DNA of 23,559 nucleotides from Pseudomonadota bacterium (GCA_023444705.1 JAEXMB010000052.1:1-23559), one strand, 5' to 3'. Positions 1 to 6,563 are shown, numbered from the stretch's first letter. The notes: generated by a model not told the origin, from the sequence alone. Translations and numbers: made by a program.

Positions 1-2
1 CG

Positions 3-926
3 CATGCCCTGCTCTATACCGTGATGATCACCACGGGCGCGCTCACTTATGGCAAAAAATTCGAGGTGCTGGATTTCAGCGAGCAGGAACACCCCCTCGC
101 CCTGCAACTTGGCGGCTCCGATCCGGCCGAAATGGCCGCCTGCACCAAGCTTGCCAAGCAATGGGGCTATGACGAGGTCAACATCAATTGCGGCTGCCCA
201 AGCGAGCGCGTGCAAAAAGGCCAGTTCGGCGCCTGCCTGATGGCTGCCCCCAAGCTGGTCGGCGAATGCGTCGACGCCATGAAGCAGGCCGCCCCTGATC
301 TGCCGGTTACAGTGAAGACCCGCATCGGCATCGACGCGCAGGACAGCTATGAGTTTTTGGTTGATTTTGTCGGCGCAAGTGCCGAAAAAGGCTGCGAAAC
401 TTTCATCATTCATGCCCGCAAGGCCATCCTTGGCGGCCTCAGCCCCGCCGAAAACCGCACCATTCCGCCGCTGAATTACGAAACGGCCTATCGCCTCAAG
501 CGGGATTTCCCGCATCTTGAGATTATTTTAAACGGCGGGATCAAAGACATACCGACCATTCATCAAGCATTGTCAAAACTGGACGGCGTGATGATCGGAC
601 GCGAAGCCTACAGCAATCCGTGGTTTATGCGCACGGTCGAGCAAGAAGTTTACGGAACGACATCTCCCCTGACGCGCGAGGATGTCATCGAGGCGATGAT
701 CCCCTATATCGAAGCGCAAATCGCCACCGGCGAGGTCGCGCTCAAGGACATCACCCGTCACCTTCTCGGCCTTTATCAGGGATGCTATGGCGCGCGCGGT
801 TTCCGCCGCCTGCTCAGCACCGAGGCGTATAAACCCGGCGCCGGCATCAGCGTGGTGCGCGCAGCACTTGAACTTGTCACCCGCGCGCGCCCGCAGGACA
901 GCGAAAACAGTTCCGCCGCCGCCTGA
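3..926 (+). CDS. dusA: tRNA-dihydrouridine synthase A, 5' end cut by window
   Basis: This FMN enzyme reduces uridines in the D-loop of tRNA (U20/U20a for DusA). The open frame runs to the window edge and reads HALLYT before the GTG at 21. That matches the family stretch just before the conserved TTGA segment, so the GTG is internal and roughly 20-25 N-terminal residues lie outside. Visible motifs are LQLGGSDP, the catalytic-cysteine region NINCGCPSERVQ, FGACLM, VTVKTRIGID, the HARKA phosphate/tRNA-contact segment followed by GLSPAENR, NGGI, and MIGREAY near the FMN phosphate site. The motif set and their order fit DusA rather than DusB or DusC. No terminator is apparent after the stop. The last residues are low-complexity Ser/Ala. 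Confidence 0.95.
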   Translation, partial: HALLYTVMITTGALTYGKKFEVLDFSEQEHPLALQLGGSDPAEMAACTKLAKQWGYDEVNINCGCPSERVQKGQFGACLMAAPKLVGECVDAMKQAAPDLPVTVKTRIGIDAQDSYEFLVDFVGASAEKGCETFIIHARKAILGGLSPAENRTIPPLNYETAYRLKRDFPHLEIILNGGIKDIPTIHQALSKLDGVMIGREAYSNPWFMRTVEQEVYGTTSPLTREDVIEAMIPYIEAQIATGEVALKDITRHLLGLYQGCYGARGFRRLLSTEAYKPGAGISVVRAALELVTRARPQDSENSSAAA

Positions 927-976
927 AAACGGCCTCAAGACTCTGAAACTTAAGCCTGTTTCTTTGCACATCGGCT

Positions 977-985
977 TGCTATACT
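977..985 (+). promoter_or_regulatory. Candidate extended -10 promoter for the 1019 gene
   Basis: TGC-TATACT matches an extended -10 element (TGn-TATAAT) and lies about 34 bases before the start codon of the next gene, in the 92-base gap after dusA. There is no good -35 hexamer at 17 bases upstream, which is tolerated by extended -10 promoters. This is inferred from sequence only. Confidence 0.4.
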
Positions 986-1018
986 TCCCCATGTGTTTCT
1001 TGGGGGATCACAAATATC

Positions 1019-1648
1019 ATGCAACCCGGCTGGACAAGGCTAAAGCGCGAAGATGCGCATCAGGTGCTAGACCGCCTGAGCGGTAACCGCGATGCTATTG
1101 TCTTTTCGCGCGAAGCGACGGAAGTGGCGTGCCGCGACCTGCCCTTTTACAGCACCTACAAGCTCTACCGGCTGATCAACTATGCCACCATGCCGACCTT
1201 CAGCATGACGTACATCAGCAACGGCATCGACTTCCTTGGCATCGACGGCACGGCCAATCCGATCTATGCCGCCAATGAAAAAGCGCCCGCGCGCCTGAAT
1301 GCCGATAACGTCATCGCCTATCTCGACTTTTTCTTTTCCAACGTACAGGGCTCCGAAGGGGATATCTTCCTCATCAAGGACCTCGAGAAAATGCCCTTTA
1401 TCAGCACGCTTAGCGCCAATCAGCTGGCCAGCATCAAGGGCAACTTCCGCCCCCTCGCGGTGACGGCGGAAAAGGCACAGGGGCCGTTTCGCATCAGCGG
1501 TACGCTTTATTACGGCGGCGGATTGCTGGCGGCCACCATCGTCACGCAAGCAGACGGGCGGCTGTCATTTGAAAACCAGCAGCTTTTGCTCACCGGCATC
1601 CACTTTCCCTACAGCCCCTACAGCCAGCCCTGGCTGGACGGCGGCTAA
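1019..1648 (+). CDS. Conserved-looking hypothetical protein, 209 aa
   Basis: I do not recognise the family. The ATG at 1019 has a GGGGGA ribosome site at 1002-1007, and an extended -10 lies further upstream. The protein is acidic to neutral. It has no signal peptide or convincing membrane helix. Its middle is aromatic-rich (YSTYKLYRLINYATMP, residues about 44-59), followed by a DxxxFFFSNVQG segment and a Gly-rich YYGGGLL stretch near residue 163. The C-terminus is Pro/Tyr rich (HFPYSPYSQPWLDGG). Codon use and GC resemble the neighbours. It is followed after 27 bases by the gene at 1676 on the same strand, so they are probably co-transcribed. Function is unknown. Confidence 0.75.
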   Translation: MQPGWTRLKREDAHQVLDRLSGNRDAIVFSREATEVACRDLPFYSTYKLYRLINYATMPTFSMTYISNGIDFLGIDGTANPIYAANEKAPARLNADNVIAYLDFFFSNVQGSEGDIFLIKDLEKMPFISTLSANQLASIKGNFRPLAVTAEKAQGPFRISGTLYYGGGLLAATIVTQADGRLSFENQQLLLTGIHFPYSPYSQPWLDGG

Positions 1649-1675
1649 CCGCACAGCACGAAAGGCGCCACCGCA

Positions 1676-2188
1676 ATGGGAATTACCCCCCGCCTTGAGA
1701 CCATCTTCAAACCCGGCGCGCCCCTGCCGCCCGACGATGTCATGATCGCCAAAGCGGTCGAGATTCTCAATTACAGCCCCCACGGCCAGCAACTGGCCAA
1801 CCTGATCGATCAGGAACAAATCGCCGTCAGCATCATGGCCACGCCCCAGCCCACCGTCTATCTGCCCGAGCCGCGCAAGGGGTATATCGGATTCAACCGC
1901 GTCAAACCGGTCTCTCCCAGCCGTTTTGTGATGATGCTGGCGGGGTTGCTGCGCTCGGCCCAGCAAGACATCAATGGCGTCACCCGCCCGCCCCTCAATG
2001 CCTCCGTCGACGAACATAAAAAGGTCGGTCTGGCCAAAGAGGAAGATAAGCTATGGTATATGTGTACCGTAGCCAAAGAACTGGACAGTCTTGATCTTTT
2101 TACAGAATACAAATTCCTTGACGAGTTACGGAATATGGGCTACGCTGAGATCGTAGAACTTTACCTGCGGCAGCAAAAGCCCGGGTGA
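1676..2188 (+). CDS. Hypothetical protein, 170 aa, possibly a degenerate metallopeptidase-like fold
   Basis: The ATG at 1676 follows the 1019 gene closely. I do not recognise the family with confidence. The pattern is GQQLANLI near residue 37, a hydrophobic strand, a basic RKGYIGFN segment, then an amphipathic helix FVMMLAGLLRSAQQDINGV (about residues 84-102). A later helical segment with ELDSLDLFTEYKFLDELRNMG lies near residues 135-155. This order resembles small bacterial putative-metallopeptidase families in which the helix would carry HELRHAxQ. Here the histidines are absent (GLLRSAQQ), so any such relative would be catalytically dead. That link is an inference from pattern only. No signal peptide or membrane segment is present. 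The small ORF at 2206 follows after 17 bases. Confidence 0.75.
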   Translation: MGITPRLETIFKPGAPLPPDDVMIAKAVEILNYSPHGQQLANLIDQEQIAVSIMATPQPTVYLPEPRKGYIGFNRVKPVSPSRFVMMLAGLLRSAQQDINGVTRPPLNASVDEHKKVGLAKEEDKLWYMCTVAKELDSLDLFTEYKFLDELRNMGYAEIVELYLRQQKPG

Positions 2189-2205
2189 TCTTAGGGGGAA
2201 TAAAA

Positions 2206-2364
2206 ATGTCATTTCAACTCGTCGGCCAAGGCTCCATGAACGGCACCCAACTGGGCGAACAGTTCAATACTGCCGTCAGTACAGCATATGCCGCTTATGC
2301 CGCTACAGACCTCAGCAGCACAGCACCTGCCAATAGTGCAAAGAATACGCGCACGCTGGGCTAA
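2206..2364 (+). CDS. Small protein, 52 aa, unknown
   Basis: A 52-codon frame begins MSFQLVGQGSMNGTQLGEQF and continues with Ala/Tyr/Thr-rich sequence, ending AKNTRTLG. The strongest support is an excellent ribosome site, AGGGGGA at 2193-2199, six bases before the ATG. It starts 17 bases after the 1676 gene, so it would be the third gene of that unit, closed by the terminator at 2485-2510. There is no hydrophobic segment long enough to span a membrane. It may be a real small protein of unknown role; there is no homology call. Confidence 0.55.
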   Translation: MSFQLVGQGSMNGTQLGEQFNTAVSTAYAAYAATDLSSTAPANSAKNTRTLG

Positions 2365-2412
2365 TTCCCCCGCCGATTCTCCTGACTGGCCGCATGGCTG
2401 ATGGAGCATTTT

Positions 2413-2452
2413 TAGGTTATGGATAATTAAAAGTTATCCACAGCTATATCCT
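2413..2452. repeat. Inverted repeat carrying two DnaA-box-like 9-mers
   Basis: TGGATAA (2420-2426) and TTATCCA (2434-2440) form a perfect 7-bp inverted repeat around a 7-base AT loop. They are flanked by TAGG (2413) and a distal CCTA (about 2449-2452). The right arm extends to TTATCCACA (2434-2442), a perfect match to the classical DnaA box. The left arm read on the minus strand is TTATCCATA, one mismatch away. It lies in the 246-base gap between the two small ORFs. It could be a DnaA site, an operator, or just a hairpin in the 3' transcript. Confidence 0.4.
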
Positions 2453-2484
2453 AATCCTCTGTTTTTCCTAGGTTAAACGATACG

Positions 2485-2510
2485 GCGGCGCAACATGCGT
2501 CGCTTTTTTT
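2485..2510 (+). terminator. Rho-independent terminator after the 2206 ORF
   Basis: GCGGCGCA (2485-2492) pairs with TGCGTCGC (2496-2503), an 8-bp stem with one G-T wobble and a 3-base loop, followed by seven T. It lies 121 bases after the stop of the 2206 ORF, so that transcript would have a long 3' tail. Confidence 0.7.
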
Positions 2511-2519
2511 GTTGCGGCT

Positions 2520-2548
2520 TTGACAAAGGGTTTTTTATTTCGTATTTT
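2520..2548 (+). promoter_or_regulatory. Sigma70-type promoter of the 2611 small gene
   Basis: TTGACA (2520-2525), 17-base spacer, TATTTT (2543-2548). The -35 is a perfect consensus and the spacing ideal. Predicted transcription would start near 2555, about 55 bases before the ATG at 2611. It lies directly downstream of the preceding terminator, consistent with an independent transcription unit. Confidence 0.65.
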
Positions 2549-2610
2549 TAAATCATAGGGCAACAAAATTACTCAAGCCCCAACAACAAGAAACGACAAG
2601 GACACAGATC

Positions 2611-2769
2611 ATGGACAAGATGCACACCTTCGGTTTCACCGCGACCCAAACGGCCCAGAATTTCGTCAGCGAACTGGTGCGTGGCCTGCAGGCCGCCGCC
2701 CATGCCGGCCTTGTCCCCGCGCCCGCCTATGCTGTTGCCGGCCAGAAATACGCCGCCGCACGCAAGTAA
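2611..2769 (+). CDS. Small Ala-rich protein, 52 aa, stand-alone gene
   Basis: This 52-codon frame begins MDKMHTFGFTATQTAQNFVS and ends AVAGQKYAAARK. It has a purine-rich AAGGACA ribosome site eight or so bases upstream, a strong promoter at 2520-2548 and a strong terminator at 2794-2824. It therefore looks like a monocistronic, well-expressed small gene. The product is predicted helical, Ala-rich and mildly basic, with a central segment (LQAAAHAGLVPAPAYAVAG) too weak to be a confident membrane helix. I see no sequence relation to the other 52-aa ORF at 2206. Function is unknown. Confidence 0.6.
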   Translation: MDKMHTFGFTATQTAQNFVSELVRGLQAAAHAGLVPAPAYAVAGQKYAAARK

Positions 2770-2793
2770 GCGCTTTTTCAAGCTTCCTCCTGA

Positions 2794-2824
2794 AAAAAGG
2801 CCCGGCCGTACACCGGGCCTTTTT
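2794..2824 (+). terminator. Rho-independent terminator after the 2611 gene
   Basis: AAAAAGGCCCGG (2794-2805) pairs with CCGGGCCTTTTT (2813-2824), a perfect 12-bp stem with a 7-base loop. The GC core followed by T5 makes this one of the clearest terminators in the window. It isolates the small gene from the methyltransferase that follows. Confidence 0.9.
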
Positions 2825-2885
2825 GCTTGCCCCGCATGGCGGGCAAAGTTACACATGGGGGCATTCTTTCACCTTCAGGATTATT

Positions 2886-3650
2886 ATGCCCATGTCGACC
2901 ACAACAGCACCCAAGACCACCCCCGCCCTGACCGCCTGCAAGGCCTGCGCAACGCCGATCGGCGCAGAGCGCAAGATCGGCCATGCGCGCGGCTATGACC
3001 TGTTGCGCTGCCCCTCCTGTGCGACGGTGGTGGTCGACCCGTGGCCGACGGTGCAACAGCTGATGGAATTCTACCAGTCCTACAAAGGCACCAGCGACTA
3101 CCGCAAGAAAGCCGTGCGCAAAGTACAGCGCGCCACCCGCCGCTTGAAAAAAGTCGCCGCGCGCGCGCCGGGCAAGCGCCTGCTGGATGTCGGCTGCAAC
3201 TATGGCTTTACGGTCAAGGCAGGTCTGAACCTTGGCCTTGATGCGCGCGGCATCGACATTGACGCAACCGCCGTCAACACCAGCATCGAAACCTTCGGCG
3301 CGCATTTTGAATGCATCGCCGTGCAGGACTATGCCGCGCGCGGCGAAAGTGCCGACATGATCTATACCGCCGAAGTGGTCGAACATGTGCCAGATCCCGA
3401 CAGTTTTATCGCCGCGATCGCAAAAATCCTTGTCCCCAATGGCGTGCTTTACCTGACCACGCCCGATGCAGGCCATTTCACCGTGCCAAAGGATTTTGCC
3501 ACCTGGCACAATGTGATGCCGCCCGAGCATATCACCTATTTCACCCGCAAGGGCATTACGCACCTGCTGAACAAGCATGGCCTGAAAGTAGAAAAATTCT
3601 TCTTCACGTTGAAGGACGGCATGCGCCTGCTGGCACGCAAGCAAGGTTGA
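2886..3650 (+). CDS. Class I SAM-dependent methyltransferase with N-terminal zinc ribbon
   Basis: The start is the ATG at 2886, with AGGA at 2877-2880. The frame is open further upstream to 2823, but that part runs out of the terminator and has no ribosome site. A four-cysteine zinc ribbon comes first (C18xxC21 ... C42xxC45). The Rossmann methyltransferase follows, with motif I LLDVGCNYGF at residues 99-108, the acidic GIDID strand, a VVEHVPDP segment, and LVPNGVLYLTTP. The late signature PPEHITYFTRKGITHLL is typical of Methyltransf_23-like enzymes. These often modify sugars, lipids or small molecules, but the substrate cannot be read from the sequence. It is 254 aa, with no membrane segment. 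The flavoprotein gene starts one base after its stop, so the two are translationally linked. Confidence 0.88.
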   Translation: MPMSTTTAPKTTPALTACKACATPIGAERKIGHARGYDLLRCPSCATVVVDPWPTVQQLMEFYQSYKGTSDYRKKAVRKVQRATRRLKKVAARAPGKRLLDVGCNYGFTVKAGLNLGLDARGIDIDATAVNTSIETFGAHFECIAVQDYAARGESADMIYTAEVVEHVPDPDSFIAAIAKILVPNGVLYLTTPDAGHFTVPKDFATWHNVMPPEHITYFTRKGITHLLNKHGLKVEKFFFTLKDGMRLLARKQG

Positions 3651-3651
3651 T

Positions 3652-4839
3652 GTGAGTACCGCCACCCACGATGTCATCATCCTCGGGGCCGGTGCTGCCG
3701 GTATGATGTGTGCAGGCGAGGCCGCGCGCCGCGGCAAGCGGTGCGTCGTCATCGACCATGCCGATGCGGCGGGCGAGAAAATTCGCATTTCCGGTGGCGG
3801 GCGCTGCAACTTCACCAACCTGCATTCCTCGCCCGCCAACTTTCTGTCGGACAACGCGCATTTTTGCAAATCGGCGCTGGCGCGTTTTACCCAGCACGAT
3901 TTCATCAAGCGTGTCGAGGCGCGCGGCATCCGCTATCACGAAAAAACGCTAGGGCAGTTATTTTGTGATGACAGCGCGCGCCAGATCATCGACATGCTGG
4001 TCGACGACATGCGCGCCAACGGTGCCGAGCTGTGGCTTGGCACCACCATCGAAAGCGTCGGCAAGGACGATGACCTGTATGCCGTAACGACCAATGCAGG
4101 CCGCTTCACCACCCCCGCGCTGGTCGTGGCCACGGGCGGGCTGTCGATCCCCAAGATGGGCGCGACCGGCATCGGCTATGACATTGCGCAGCAATTCAGC
4201 ATTGCAGTGACGCAGCGCCGCGCGGGGCTGGTGCCCCTCACCTTTGATGCGGCGTTACTGGCCAAGACCAAGCCGCTGGCGGGCCTTGCGGTCGACCCCG
4301 TGGTGGTCAGCTGCGGCAAAACATCGTTTCGCGAGGCGCTGTTGTTCACCCATCGCGGCCTGAGTGGCCCTGCGATCCTGCAAATCTCCTCCTACTGGCG
4401 CGAGGGAGACAATATCAATGTTGATCTCGCACCCGGGCGCGACAGCTTTGCCGAACTGCGCGAGATGCGCACCGCACGCAGCAAGGCCATGTTGCGCACG
4501 GCGCTTGGCCACATTCTGCCCAATCGCCTTGCCGACATGCTCGCAAGCGACAGCGGCCACGACCTGCCCCTGCCCGACCTGTCGGATGCCAAGTTGCGCG
4601 CGGTCCATGCGCTGGTCCACAACTGGGCTGTCACGCCGATAGGATCGGAAGGCTACCGCACTGCCGAGGTCACGCTGGGCGGCATTGATACGAATGAACT
4701 GTCATCGAAAACGATGGAAGCCAAAAAGCAACCCGGCCTTTATTTCATTGGCGAGGTCGTCGACGTCACCGGCCATCTGGGCGGCCACAATTTTCAGTGG
4801 GCCTGGGCCAGCGGTTTCGTCGCGGGCCAATCGGTTTAA
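3652..4839 (+). CDS. BaiN/HI0933-family FAD-dependent flavoprotein
   Basis: The start is GTG at 3652, one base after the methyltransferase stop; no in-frame ATG fits better. The 395-aa protein has an FAD dinucleotide fold at the N-terminus (GAGAAG, residues 12-17). The family signatures ISGGGRCNFTN (about 47-57), VVATGGLSIPKMGATGIGYD and FTHRGLSGPAILQISSYW follow. The C-terminal segment is GLYFIGEVVDVTG followed by GGHNFQWAWASG. This is the HI0933 (TIGR00275-like) family, reported members of which act as NAD(P)H-linked flavin reductases or dehydrogenases; the true substrate here is unknown. It is cytosolic and full length. The 3' end, encoding AWASGFVAGQSV and the stop, is copied downstream in a 77-bp tandem repeat. 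Confidence 0.9.
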   Translation: MSTATHDVIILGAGAAGMMCAGEAARRGKRCVVIDHADAAGEKIRISGGGRCNFTNLHSSPANFLSDNAHFCKSALARFTQHDFIKRVEARGIRYHEKTLGQLFCDDSARQIIDMLVDDMRANGAELWLGTTIESVGKDDDLYAVTTNAGRFTTPALVVATGGLSIPKMGATGIGYDIAQQFSIAVTQRRAGLVPLTFDAALLAKTKPLAGLAVDPVVVSCGKTSFREALLFTHRGLSGPAILQISSYWREGDNINVDLAPGRDSFAELREMRTARSKAMLRTALGHILPNRLADMLASDSGHDLPLPDLSDAKLRAVHALVHNWAVTPIGSEGYRTAEVTLGGIDTNELSSKTMEAKKQPGLYFIGEVVDVTGHLGGHNFQWAWASGFVAGQSV

Positions 4840-4849
4840 GCCCACTGAA
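4793..4849. repeat. 10-bp inverted repeat bracketing the flavoprotein stop codon
   Basis: TTCAGTGGGC (4793-4802) and GCCCACTGAA (4840-4849) are perfect inverted copies on either side of the last 12 codons and stop. The second 77-bp unit carries GCCCCCTGAA, one base changed, and lacks a left arm. The structure could act as a transcript hairpin or have seeded the duplication. Confidence 0.6.
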
Positions 4850-4993
4850 TTTTGATGACGCGCTCCGCCGCGTGCGGGCCTGGGCCAGCGGTTTCGTCGC
4901 CGGCCAATCGGTTTAAGCCCCCTGAATTTTGATGACGCGCTCCGCCGCGTGCGGGCCTGGGCCAGCGGTTTCGTCGCGGGCCAGTCGGTTTAA
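4801..4993 (+). repeat. 77-bp tandem repeat, 2.5 copies, copying the flavoprotein gene's 3' end
   Basis: Units start at 4801, 4878 and 4955 (period 77), and the last stops after 39 bases. Each 39-base core copies the final codons and TAA of the flavoprotein gene. The 38-base linker contains an ACGCG/CGCGT hairpin. The copies differ at a few positions: linker ACTGAA versus CCTGAA, CGCGGG versus CGCCGG, CCAATC versus CCAGTC. This argues against a plain assembly duplicate. 77 is not a multiple of 3, so the copies do not extend one reading frame. The repeat ends just before the stop of the convergent gene at 4998. Confidence 0.9.
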
Positions 4994-4997
4994 AAAA

Positions 4998-5609
4998 TCA
5001 GCGCTTCAGATAGCGCGGCGCGACAAGTGCCGTTACGCATGACACCAGCAGGCACGGCGCGCCATAAGCGACCAGCACGAAAACCGGGCTTTCCGACGGG
5101 CAATAGATGGCATAGCCGAATGCACCCGCCGCCGCCGCCGCAAGACCCGTCCATGCCGCAGCCTTTCGCGGCTGGGCCAGTACATGGCGGCGCAACAGTG
5201 CGATCAGCACCGCCGCCCCCGCGAAGCCGTAAACGCATACCGCCAGCATAGCGGTCTGCGGTTTGGTCGCGGTGAAGTCGGCAAGAATGGCATGCACAGG
5301 AACAAGTGCCGCCTCGATCACCACGGCTGACATGATGGCGACAATGGCCAGAACGAACAGGCTGTCGTTGCTGTCCTCAACCCGCCCCGTCGCGCTGACG
5401 CGCAGGCCCAGAATGCTTGCCAGCAAGACAAGAACGAAGAACGACGCCTTGAGCGAAAATGCCACCGGCAATGCCGTCAGCCCATCGGCCAGATCGGGCC
5501 GGTAGCCGAAAACAAGTGCCGTCACCGCGCTGAACACAAGCGCGAGAAAGACAGCCGTCAATTGCAAGGACAGCAGCGGCTTGGCAGTGCCCTGACGATC
5601 ATCGGTCAT
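4998..5609 (-). CDS. NrsF/DUF1109-like six-helix membrane protein, putative anti-sigma factor
   Basis: The 203-aa protein has about six hydrophobic segments (roughly 15-35, 55-70, 84-104, 118-139, 150-168, 176-197). It shows the DUF1109 hallmarks: GYRPDL after the first helix and the C-terminal CPSESPVF (170-177) before the last helix. NrsF proteins are inner-membrane inhibitors that hold ECF sigma factors of the sigma-F type in Caulobacter. The ATG at 5609 has AGGGGA eight bases upstream. Unlike the usual arrangement there is no ECF sigma gene beside it: the downstream neighbour is the convergent flavoprotein and the upstream neighbour is divergent. Family membership rests on motif recall, and the anti-sigma role is an inference. 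Confidence 0.7.
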   Translation of the reverse strand: MTDDRQGTAKPLLSLQLTAVFLALVFSAVTALVFGYRPDLADGLTALPVAFSLKASFFVLVLLASILGLRVSATGRVEDSNDSLFVLAIVAIMSAVVIEAALVPVHAILADFTATKPQTAMLAVCVYGFAGAAVLIALLRRHVLAQPRKAAAWTGLAAAAAGAFGYAIYCPSESPVFVLVAYGAPCLLVSCVTALVAPRYLKR

Positions 5610-5689
5610 TGTAGTGGTCCCCTTGGATTCAGACAGTGAAGATAGTTTGCCCGTCTTAGCCCCTATCTTACACCAAAAAAGTTACGTTC

Positions 5690-5715
5690 AGGTATATTGC
5701 GCCGCAATATGACCT
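5690..5715. promoter_or_regulatory. Palindrome in the divergent intergenic region, candidate operator
   Basis: ATATTGCG (5694-5701) and CGCAATAT (5703-5710) form a perfect 8-bp inverted repeat around one C. It is extended by AGGT (5690-5693) and ACCT (5712-5715) with a one-base bulge. It sits between the NrsF-like gene and the divergent 5814 gene, a place suited to a shared operator. It could also be a hairpin in a leader. No regulator is identifiable. Confidence 0.5.
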
Positions 5716-5813
5716 GTTTTCACTTTGATAAACTTCGTTTTTATACATTTGACAGAAACACCGGCTCACTTTACCGTTCACCCATTCATACGATATTTGA
5801 ACAGGAGGCCCCT

Positions 5814-6563
5814 ATGCCCAGCTATCGCGGTATTTCGCAAGTTGAAATCGTTTCGTCCATCAATGACGCGCGCGTCTTGCTCGCCGCGCACAGCAGCGGC
5901 ATTGCGCTGGAAGACCACCTTGCCAAGGTCGGCGACTATGCACTTGCCGCCATTGCCAGTGCGCGCACCGATGCCGAACTCGCCAGCGCCATCAAAGACA
6001 GCTATGTCGAAGCGAACTTCCTGTGGATCGCCAAACTTCTGCGCTTTCATGCCGAAGCCGACACCGACGGCAAGGGCCTGTCGGTTTACAAGAACCTCGC
6101 CAAATGGGGTGCGCTAAGCGGTTCGCGCGCGCTGATCCTGAGCGCAGTCGACGTTGAAATCGACCAGTACATCGCCAAGCAACCCGAAGACGTGACGGCA
6201 AAGGCGAAATTCAACGCCGCCGCCGTCGATACGCAAGTCGCCTCGGTCTCCCCCTTCAAATCCTATGTCATCGAAATCGACGGGCTGAAAGAAGGCCATA
6301 TGCCTCCCGATCATCCCTATATCGAACAGATGTGCGAGGAAATCACCGACACCTACGCAGGCAACGACGAATTCAAACGTCTGATGATCGGCAGCATCAC
6401 CGCCGATGCCGATGCGCCCGCCGGCATTGTCTTTATCGCGACCAGCCCCGTCGCCATCGCGATTGCCGATAAGTATTCCGGCTTTACCGTGAAAAGCGCG
6501 GGTGGCGCGGTGATTCCGCCCGCCAGCAACCAGCCCAAGGCCGGCAACGCGCCCCGCCCCTGA
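5814..6563 (+). CDS. Hypothetical protein, 249 aa
   Basis: The start is set by a perfect AGGAGG at 5803-5808, five bases before the ATG at 5814; the frame is open back to 5697 but that would run through the palindrome. I do not recognise the family. The N-terminal two thirds are helical and Ala-rich. An aromatic patch (ANFLWIAKLLRFH, about residues 67-79) is followed by a second region with SYVIEIDGL and PPDHPYIEQM. The C-terminus is a Gly/Pro/Ala-rich tail (VIPPASNQPKAGNAPRP). There is no signal peptide, and the hydrophobic AGIVFIATSPVAIAIAD segment is short. The gene is monocistronic, ended by the terminator at 6577-6610. Function is unknown. Confidence 0.8.
   Translation: MPSYRGISQVEIVSSINDARVLLAAHSSGIALEDHLAKVGDYALAAIASARTDAELASAIKDSYVEANFLWIAKLLRFHAEADTDGKGLSVYKNLAKWGALSGSRALILSAVDVEIDQYIAKQPEDVTAKAKFNAAAVDTQVASVSPFKSYVIEIDGLKEGHMPPDHPYIEQMCEEITDTYAGNDEFKRLMIGSITADADAPAGIVFIATSPVAIAIADKYSGFTVKSAGGAVIPPASNQPKAGNAPRP

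Noticed and set aside
2413..2560. Chromosomal origin of replication
   Set aside because: Only two box-like sequences are present and no typical origin neighbour (hemE, dnaA, parAB, gidA) is in the window.
2827..2846. TTGCCC/GGGCAA hairpin before the methyltransferase as a riboswitch
   Set aside because: A single 8-bp hairpin in a 60-base gap is too small for any known riboswitch, and it has no T-run for a terminator.
2778..3929. Minus-strand frame of 383 codons
   Set aside because: It spans the antisense of a terminator, the methyltransferase and the start of the flavoprotein, so it cannot be a single gene.
4801..4993. Possible CRISPR array
   Set aside because: The 77-bp units are contiguous copies of a gene end, with no unique spacers and no cas genes.
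5697..5813. N-terminal extension of the 5814 gene
   Set aside because: It starts at a non-ATG codon within the palindrome and lacks a ribosome site, whereas AGGAGG precedes 5814.
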